DNA of 64,000 nt from Chrysoporthe austroafricana (lineage: Eukaryota; Ascomycota; Sordariomycetes; Diaporthales; Cryphonectriaceae), in the NCBI GenBank assembly GCA_001051155.2, contig JYIP02000001.1:434001-498000 (forward strand). The letters run 5' to 3'. Made by a program: the position numbers and the translations under genes. The notes beneath the pieces are model-generated. The model was not told the origin of the DNA and did no database searches. It worked only from the letters and a program-made list of their open reading frames with translations. Positions within the stretch are counted from its first letter, which is position 1. The number at the start of each line of letters is the position of its first letter. This document shows, piece by piece, positions 57,363 through 64,000 of this stretch.

Positions 57363-58494
57363 GATCTGGTGGGGGAGCAGCGGGGGACTTCCGCGCGTCT
57401 TTGTGAGCTGTTGACCCCGGTCGGGTTCACAACGACCGAGGCGCGGCGGCAGTTCTGGGCGCGGGCTGGCTGACGGCGCCGATGCGGATCGACGACCTGA
57501 CCCGTATCGACGCGTGCGACGTGGACAGCCGCGCGATCCCAGGAGGACACTCCTTTTGAATTAATGTGAACACTTGTATTCTTCTGACACAACCCCTTTA
57601 CGGCTCATCGCCATAGCCATCGCCACCTGATGACGACCTTATGACCCCAAAACTTGATTTTCGACAGCGCTCAATGGCCCACGATGAGACGCGAATGGTT
57701 GACGACTTGACGGATCCACATGAGAGGCTTTGACAGGCAAAGAGATGCCCTGTCGCCTAGATTTCTCAGCCACGCCGGCTCGCTGCAGCCGGCGGCGGCA
57801 ACGTCCTGCACACCCAGACCTACCATGCAACCAGGTCCGGGAAGACCGACCAAGACGATACTGCGACTATGACGGCGTTTTCTTTCGTGCTTCCACCCAC
57901 GGAAACACCCACGCGGTTCCCGCGTCATACCACGTGAATGTCGAAGCTGGCATTCCTCCTGACGCGCAGCCCGAGCGAGGACATCTCGAAACTGTCTATA
58001 TCCGGGACACCATGAACATGGGGCGAACGGGAAAGACGGGAGACGGCCGCATGTCTTGGGGAGGCCTTATTTTTTTTTTTCTTTCTGATTTTTTGTTTCT
58101 CTTTCCGACGGAGGGGTCGCTAATGGGCCAGCTCTTGTAAAAAGGCGCGCGCCTCGGGATGCTTCCGTACTCTACCTGTTTCTCTTTACGGATGATCATG
58201 ACATGACGAATTTCCTTTCAAGCCTCTTCGACCAGAAAAGCAGTGAGTTTCCGGGGAAGACGGTGGTAGTGGGGCGGGGGGGGGAAGGGGAGGCGGGACG
58301 GGCAGCAGATAAACAAGGTGTGCGCGCGGCGGAGAGGTGGCAGCGCCCCCAGCCTCGGGGCCCCTGGAACCAGACCCGCGCAGGTGTTGGATAACTCGAC
58401 GCTTTTTGTAACAAGTCTGCGGCGGGAGTCGGCCTAAAAACACACCCCCCCTTTGATAGTCAAATATAAAAGACGTAGACTTGAAATTACCTGC

Positions 58495-58513
58495 GTGCGC
58501 GCGCGCGCGCGCA
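58495..58513. repeat. (GC)n dinucleotide run
   Basis: Alternating G and C over about 19 bases, a sequence able to adopt Z-DNA, followed by ACGCGT. Confidence 0.8.
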
Positions 58514-58784
58514 CGCGTCCCCTTGGCCCGTCGCGACTCGTATTAGCCTGTGTGCTGACATGGTACGAAGGCGAGATTAGGCTGTCGTCTTCAGTGGTGA
58601 AGCTTGGACGTCGGGATAAGGAGGCGCGCCGGCGGCGCTGCCAGGTGTTGTGTGGCTGGGTGAGAGTCTGTGTGCTGCCAGGAGAGAGGGAATATTCTTC
58701 ACGCCGTGGCTGTGGCTGCTACTCAAGCCATCGAACGATTTTGCATCCATACATCCATACATGTCATATATACCATACATACAG

Positions 58785-58820
58785 ATAGACAGGCAGGCAG
58801 ACAGACAGACAGACAGACAT
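58785..58820. repeat. (CAGG/CAGA)n tetranucleotide repeat
   Basis: CAGG units pass into five or more CAGA units. An ATCCATAC repeat precedes it at 58745-58765. Confidence 0.75.
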
Positions 58821-58996
58821 ACGGGGTTCCCCCCCCCCCACCAAGGCGGCAGAAACATGTTCCTGCAGTTCATCAATGGCGTACTTACAACGACAGGACG
58901 TCAGGGTGCGCAGCAGTTAGCTCGGGAGGGGGGGAGGCCCTAATGCAGGTGGGTACTATGCCTGGCCAGATGAACGAACGAACCCGTAGCCAAGAC

Positions 58997-59041
58997 CACG
59001 AGACGAGACGACACGAGACGAGACGACACGAGACGAGACGA
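58997..59041. repeat. 15-bp unit repeated three times, perfect
   Basis: CACGAGACGAGACGA occurs at 58997, 59012 and 59027 without a mismatch. A 21-base T run follows at 59052-59072. Confidence 0.9.
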
Positions 59042-60165
59042 AACGGGACCGTTTTTTTTTTTTTTTTTTTTTGTTCTTCCTTCGTCTCTGCTGATCAGGG
59101 CACTTTCGGGGTTGGGCTGCTGGTGGCTGGGTTGGACGAGGAGGAGAGGACGGGCCGTGGCGGGCAGGGCACGCGCTAGCTATGACTGCTGTAGGAGGCG
59201 CGGGAGGGTCCTCGCCCATCCCCGCTGCCACTAGGTGCGGTCTAGGCGTGGTGGGTGGGCTGGGTGGCACTGGGTGGCAGAGGTGGGTGGTCACGGTGGT
59301 TGATTGCAGCGCGTGGTTGCCCCTGACAGCGGGAGAGTGACCGCTACCCGCCGCCCCAAACACAGCAGGCGAGCAGATCAGCCAGCCCTGGGCCCCCCCC
59401 TGGCTGGTTGGTGCTTAGTTAGCACTGTTTGGCCTGGGCCACCGCCACCCTATCGTCGTGCCTCTCTTTGTTGATTCCCACACGAGCAGAGCAGACAAGC
59501 CTTGTCTGCCGCATGACTACCGATCGTACCGTTTTTCCCCCTCCAAGGCATGCCAGGGCCTGGGCGGGCTGAGACTGCGAACGGACAGACGGACAGACAG
59601 CATTGGGACGCTGACGCACGCCCTGACGGACAGTGCGTGGGCGCACGCATTGAGCCTTCATATCCCATATCCAGCCTCTCTCCCTCTCATATCGCGAACC
59701 CTCTCCAGCACGTCTCTGCGTCCGTACACACGCAGCCGTACGGACCACCCTACAGACAGCAGCACGCCACAACCCACCAAGCACGACAGACCAGGCCGCA
59801 GCCCAGGCCTTCCCAATACACGATCTGGCCCCACCCGCGGTCATTTCGATCTGCTGCCGCCCCCCTGCCAGCCCACCTGACTCAGGGGACCCGATAAACA
59901 AGCGGCACGGGCACCACCACTTCCCTGCCCACGCCGTGCCGTGGTCCATGTTGCGAGCGAGCGAGCGAGCTGCACCTATCGATAAACACCCGACCGGGCA
60001 GCCGAGCGAGAGTCCCAGAGAGACTCTGAAGAGAGAGAAAAGGAGGCAGTCGGGGCCACGACGAGCTCGAGACCGGGACTGACCACCACCACCGCGACCG
60101 CGACCGCGACCACCACCACCACGGACACCGTCATCATCACACCGCACCCACAACGCGACGCCCCC

Positions 60166-62598
60166 ATGGGCCGCCCCCTCTCCCCGATGCAGGAGTCACC
60201 CCTCAACATCGCCACGCCCAACGCGGCGCACCACGCCTACGCCCACCACCTCGACGGCGATGGCAGCGGCATCGCGCGCGCCTCCCCGCCCGACGACGTC
60301 GACGCCGACGTCAGCTCCTCGCCCTTCGTGAGCAACGCCGACGACGCGAGCCAGGCCTCCTCCAACCAGGAGAACCACTCACCCTCTAAGGACAAGCGAC
60401 GGTCGCGCATCATGTCTGGGAGCGAGATGTCCCCGCTCAAGATGCTCCAGCGGTCCAACTCGGAGGCCTCGTCGACCTCCGCCGGCGCCGTCTCCCCCTC
60501 CTCCTCGCGGCACCAGTCCGTCGACGAGAGGCTCATGCCCCCCACCCCCAAGAGCCCCAGGAAGTCCATCAGCCCCATGCGGAGGTTCCCCGTCCGCGTC
60601 AACACCGGCGAGAGCACCCCGCGGGGCCGGCCGCAGTCGATCCCGCCGCCAGTGCGCGAGCGCGACGAGCCCCCCGAGCCCGCCGCCGCCGAGCCCAGCC
60701 AGAGCAACAGCTACAGCCACACAGAGGAGAGGGAGATCTCGCTCGAGGAGGCCATCGCGCAGAATCCCGGCGTGAGGCACGCGATCGAGATCTTTGAGGA
60801 CACGCTGGACAGCATGGGGGGTGACGAGGAGGACGACGATGGTGAAGACACCAACGTCCCAGGAGCGGACGGTGCAGCCGACCGGGGGCCAGCGGGCGGT
60901 CAGGAGCCGCACCAGGCCGGCCTCAACCACGACGAGTCGGTGGCCGACGAGACCATGCTGAGCGAGTTCAGCACCTTCTCCGCGATCCCGAACATGACCA
61001 CGTTCGCGAGGCTGGGCGGCCGGATGCCGACGCAGGTGGCCCAGGACGCGACGAGGGGGTCCAATACCACGAACCTGCTCGACTTCACCGACAGCCTGCG
61101 GTTCCCCGGCGGGCGGACCTCGCCGACCCGGGCACCGGCGGCCACCGCGGCAGATGCGAGGAAGACGCCGACCCGGCAGAGCATCGCCAACCTGCTCGAC
61201 TTCGAGATCCCGCCCATGCCCACGCCCCGCAGCGTCCCCAGCATCAGCGCCCGCGAGCTGGAGAGCCTCAAGTCCAACTTCATGTCCGAGATCAGCAGTC
61301 TCCGGGCGACGCTGAGCGGGAAGGAGGCCGAGGCGGCGTCGCTCAAGACGGCGCTCATGGACGCCGAGAAGCGCGCCGGCGAGTCGGGCGAGCAGCTGCG
61401 GGAGGAGCGCACCATGCGCGAGCAGTACTCGGAGGAGAAGGAGACGTGGGAGAAGCGGGGCCGGGAGATGGAGGCGGTGCTGCGCCAGGTCAAGGAGGAG
61501 ATCATGACGACGCAGCGGGAGCGCGAGGCCCTCGAGGCCCGGCTGGAGGAGAGCGAGGGCCGCCGCGAGGCTGCCGAGATGATGGCGCAGGAGGCCGAGT
61601 CCAAAATGGCCGCCATGCGCGCGTCCAGGGCCGGCGGCGACAGCATGGCCTCGCCCGGCGGCGTTAAGAGCCCCAAGGCGACGGCGTCGCAGCGCGAGAT
61701 CGAGCTGGCCGTCGAGAAGGTGGCCCGCGAGCTGCACGCCGCCTACAAGAGCAAGCACGAGGCCAAGGTGGCCGCCCTCAAGAAGAACTACGAGAACCGC
61801 TGGGACAAGAAGATCCGCGAGATGGAGACCCGGATCGCGGACCTCGACCGGGAGAACGAGGAGCTGCGCGCCGGGCGCGACGCCACCCTCACCAAGGTTG
61901 AGCTCGAGGCCGGCGAGCGCCGGGACCAGGCCGTCCGCGACTCGGCGCAGATCAAGGAGCTGCGCGCCGAGGTGGAGAAGCTCGAGGCCGTGCTCAAGAC
62001 GGTCCAGGGCGACAACGACTCGCTCCGCCGCCAGCTCGAGGTCGAGCGCGTCGAGAAGGGCGAGCTGGTCACGCTGGCCGAGGAGCTGATGCAGATGCAG
62101 GCGAGCCAGAGCGCCAGCACGGCCGCCGCCGCTGCCGCCGCGGCGCAGGACGAGGGGCACCCGGAGCCCGCCCGGCCGCGCCAGCCGACGCCTGTCGACT
62201 ATCACCACATCGCCGCCACCAGCACCCCGCCCAAGCGCGTGCCGCAGCGCGCCTCCGCGCCAGTGCCGCCCCGGTCCCAGCCGATGGGCCTGTCGCGGTC
62301 GGCAACGACGACCACGCCGAGGAAGACGGCCCTGAGCCCCGGCCCCGGGCCCGGCCCGAGCGGGCTCCCAGGGGCCCCCAGCAGCAAGCCCGGCTTCAGG
62401 AGCAGCATGATCGGGCGGCCGGGCGGCATGTCGGGCCTCAAGGCCCCGAGCAAGATCGGCGGCGTCGCCGCGGGCCACCAGCGTGCGCAGTCGGGGGTCA
62501 GCGGGCTCGCCAGGCCCGGCAGCGGGCTCGCCAGGCCTAGCAGCGGCCTGATGTCGAGCATCCAGCAGATGGGCAGCTACCGGGGGCGGGGCGACTAG
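60166..62598 (+). CDS. Long coiled-coil protein, possibly spindle-pole/microtubule (TACC-like), 810 aa
   Basis: One intron-less frame from a good ATG (CCCCCATGG) to TAG. The N-terminal ~360 aa are disordered, rich in Ser-Pro (SPLKML, KSPRKSISPMRRF) as in CDK targets, with an acidic patch (GGDEEDDDGED). Two NLLDF motifs occur at ~303 and ~344 (TTNLLDFTDSL, IANLLDFEIPPMP). Residues ~361-650 form heptad coiled coil (LESLKSNFMSEISSLRATL onward) with a break at ~500 and a Lys-rich part (YKSKHEAKVAALKKNYENRW). The tail is basic with Pro/Gly/Ser repeats (GLARPGSGLARPSSGL). The overall plan recalls fungal TACC/Alp7-type or spindle-pole proteins, which is an inference from architecture only. Confidence 0.75.
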   Translation: MGRPLSPMQESPLNIATPNAAHHAYAHHLDGDGSGIARASPPDDVDADVSSSPFVSNADDASQASSNQENHSPSKDKRRSRIMSGSEMSPLKMLQRSNSEASSTSAGAVSPSSSRHQSVDERLMPPTPKSPRKSISPMRRFPVRVNTGESTPRGRPQSIPPPVRERDEPPEPAAAEPSQSNSYSHTEEREISLEEAIAQNPGVRHAIEIFEDTLDSMGGDEEDDDGEDTNVPGADGAADRGPAGGQEPHQAGLNHDESVADETMLSEFSTFSAIPNMTTFARLGGRMPTQVAQDATRGSNTTNLLDFTDSLRFPGGRTSPTRAPAATAADARKTPTRQSIANLLDFEIPPMPTPRSVPSISARELESLKSNFMSEISSLRATLSGKEAEAASLKTALMDAEKRAGESGEQLREERTMREQYSEEKETWEKRGREMEAVLRQVKEEIMTTQREREALEARLEESEGRREAAEMMAQEAESKMAAMRASRAGGDSMASPGGVKSPKATASQREIELAVEKVARELHAAYKSKHEAKVAALKKNYENRWDKKIREMETRIADLDRENEELRAGRDATLTKVELEAGERRDQAVRDSAQIKELRAEVEKLEAVLKTVQGDNDSLRRQLEVERVEKGELVTLAEELMQMQASQSASTAAAAAAAAQDEGHPEPARPRQPTPVDYHHIAATSTPPKRVPQRASAPVPPRSQPMGLSRSATTTTPRKTALSPGPGPGPSGLPGAPSSKPGFRSSMIGRPGGMSGLKAPSKIGGVAAGHQRAQSGVSGLARPGSGLARPSSGLMSSIQQMGSYRGRGD

Positions 62599-64000
62599 GC
62601 GGCCCCACTCCCCCCATCGCGGCCGGCCGGCCGTCCTCCGGCGGATATGAGATCGAAGGGGGCTGGTGGAAGGGGGGACTTCCTAATGTCTGAATAGAGA
62701 ACGGTGCCTCGTTTGGTTTTCAAGTGTGTGTGCGCGTGTGTTCGTGTGGGAAGAGGAAAGAAGGGAGGCTGGGACTTCGTCCCGCCGAGGCCGCGGCTTT
62801 TTTTGTGTCTGCCTACCAAACGGACGGAAGGGCGGGCGGGCGGGCGCACGGCTATGATTTTGATGCTGTTATGATGCTAGGGAATTTTATATCTGTGCGT
62901 TCGCTCTCGAGCCGAGGGACTTGATTACTGCGCAGGGAGCGATAATGAAGAAGAAAGAAGCAGAGAGAAATGGGGGGAAGGGGGATGGGAAGGGCAGCGC
63001 AGGGCAGGACAGAGCGGCGCGGCGTAGAGGAGCCGGGAGACGTCTCCCCGTGTACAATACATAGAGTATTGCACGATCCGATCGATACCTTACCTTACCC
63101 ACCTTATTCGGGACAAACAAAACATCTGATCTTCATCTCCCGTCGAGGCTTCTACGGCTGGCCAAGCCAGCGGTCCGGTCGGGGTTTGGCGGGGCAGGAG
63201 ACGCGGAATGACACTGACTGGCCACGGATACTGGCAGCGGCAGCGTTGTTGTTGTCAAGTCAAACAACCCTCCCCTTCGCCCCGTTCCATACTCACAGCG
63301 GCAGGGTAACGATGCACCCGTCTGGACCCCACGGGCGGTTGTGGCAGGCTTGAGCTACCTCTATCCACTGTCCGAATCTTGACGACATAGGTGTGAGACG
63401 AAAAGAGCAGGTTTTTCTGTGTAGTCGAGAGAAGGGGGAGGGGGTATTCGCAGCGCGGTGTCGGCATTCCGCGACACTTCCATCCTCCTTACTGTCCCTA
63501 CCCGGAGCGTGCTTTTCCCTGGATACTCTGGCCGACGACTTCAGAATAGCCAGCTTGGACATCTCCCTTTACGGGCCCAGGTCACGGGTGCACTCTCGGG
63601 TCCGGACACGAGTCGATGATGTTCTCACATGGGGCCCCTCGTTCCACTTGGCTCGAGCAGATCTTGGGTCCGCCGAGGATGGGCGCGTGCGCCTCAACGA
63701 CGGTCCTCTGGGTAACGTGGGATGTTCGAGAGTGTTTTGAGGGCGCAACTTCGTCATTGTGTCATCCGAACTGTTCTGTACCCCCTTAGATATGGTGCCT
63801 CTCACAATTGTTCTGCTTGGCTCCTAGTATTCAAGCTAAGCACACTTCCTGGTTGTAGAGCAGACCTGCTGATCTGATTGTTGTTGTGATTAGTCTATGT
63901 GAGCTCTCCTCGTTGCTATCTGCCCAAGTTGCGTCCATTCGGCCTACGGAGGATACGTTCTCCAAACTCTGCGTCGAAGCTGCTTTTGGCAGAGAGGCTT
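62599..64000. other. Right edge, no gene supported
   Basis: The 3' end of the coiled-coil gene is followed by 1.4 kb with only short frames. There are small GGGC and purine-rich tracts near 62832 and 62945. A gene beginning outside the window could reach into the last few hundred bases, but I see no convincing exon. Confidence 0.5.

Larger units (their letters stand above)
57363..60165. other. Spacer stuA to coiled-coil gene, microsatellite cluster
   Basis: This 2.8-kb stretch holds the stuA 3' end and the promoter/leader of the next gene in the same direction. Simple repeats crowd 58495-59072 (listed separately). A CCACCACCGCGACCGCGACC-type tract (60083-60122) lies just before the next start. 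Frame 57730-58140 lacks an ATG and ends in T-run-coded Phe/Leu, so it is not a gene. Confidence 0.6.

Noticed and set aside
57730..58140. 136-codon + frame behind stuA
   Set aside because: No ATG start, no splice partner, and its end is translated T runs; probably 3' UTR.
60379..62478. 699-codon minus-strand frame
   Set aside because: It is antisense to the GC-rich coiled-coil gene; its Leu/Arg/Gly-heavy make-up is typical of the reverse of Glu/Lys/Ala-rich codons.
1..64000. CRISPR arrays, bacterial operons, phage or biosynthetic gene clusters
   Set aside because: The window is fungal with introns throughout; there are no regularly spaced repeats and no backbone enzymes such as PKS or NRPS.

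Overview
The window looks like nuclear DNA of a filamentous ascomycete (Pezizomycotina), most likely a Sordariomycete. The evidence is: short introns of about 55-70 nt with GTRNGT donors and CTAAC/ACTGAC-type branch points; genes packed on both strands; an APSES regulator of the StuA/Asm-1 type; a Mit1-type CHD remodeller; and a retroelement with the C:G to T:A decay of repeat-induced point mutation (RIP). All gene models below were joined by hand from reading frames and splice signals, without homology searches.

Layout. Positions 301-8389 hold one complete but dead Ty1/copia-type LTR retrotransposon: two 171-bp LTRs, a CTTTC target duplication, a half-tRNA-type primer site, a gag-PR-IN-RT-RNaseH order, and an extra degraded reading frame on the opposite strand behind the pol region. 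Positions 8930-13547 carry a small unknown gene, a Cys-rich GPI-type wall protein and a mitochondrial SpoU rRNA methyltransferase (MRM1 type). The MRM1 gene shares a 437-bp divergent promoter, full of inverted repeats, with a Mit1/CHD3-type remodeller (13985-20454). A CCCH zinc-finger gene (21249-23411), a dihydroorotase (24074-25457, minus), COP9 signalosome subunit 3 (26360-27973), the large RPA subunit RFA1 (28812-30835, minus), a dienelactone-hydrolase-like gene (31312-32515) and a BRCT protein (36105-37017, minus) follow.

From 37018 to 55050 I find no convincing gene in 18 kb. This GC-balanced desert lies between the divergent BRCT gene and stuA (55051-57362). It holds hairpins, a recurrent GTACGGAGTAC word, simple repeats, one 356-codon open frame of unclear meaning and a leader-like segment with three upstream ORFs just before stuA. 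A cluster of microsatellites separates stuA from a long coiled-coil protein gene (60166-62598). The right edge (62599-64000) shows nothing I can call.

How the genes relate. Most are housekeeping or chromatin genes (replication/repair: RFA1 and BRCT; chromatin: Mit1; pyrimidine synthesis: dihydroorotase; protein turnover: CSN3; mitochondrial ribosome: MRM1) with no operon-like grouping. The strongest regulatory readings are two ACGCGT (MCB) boxes ahead of RFA1 and the long upstream domain of stuA. The most novel-looking items are the antisense gene inside the copia element and the 18-kb stuA-side desert.
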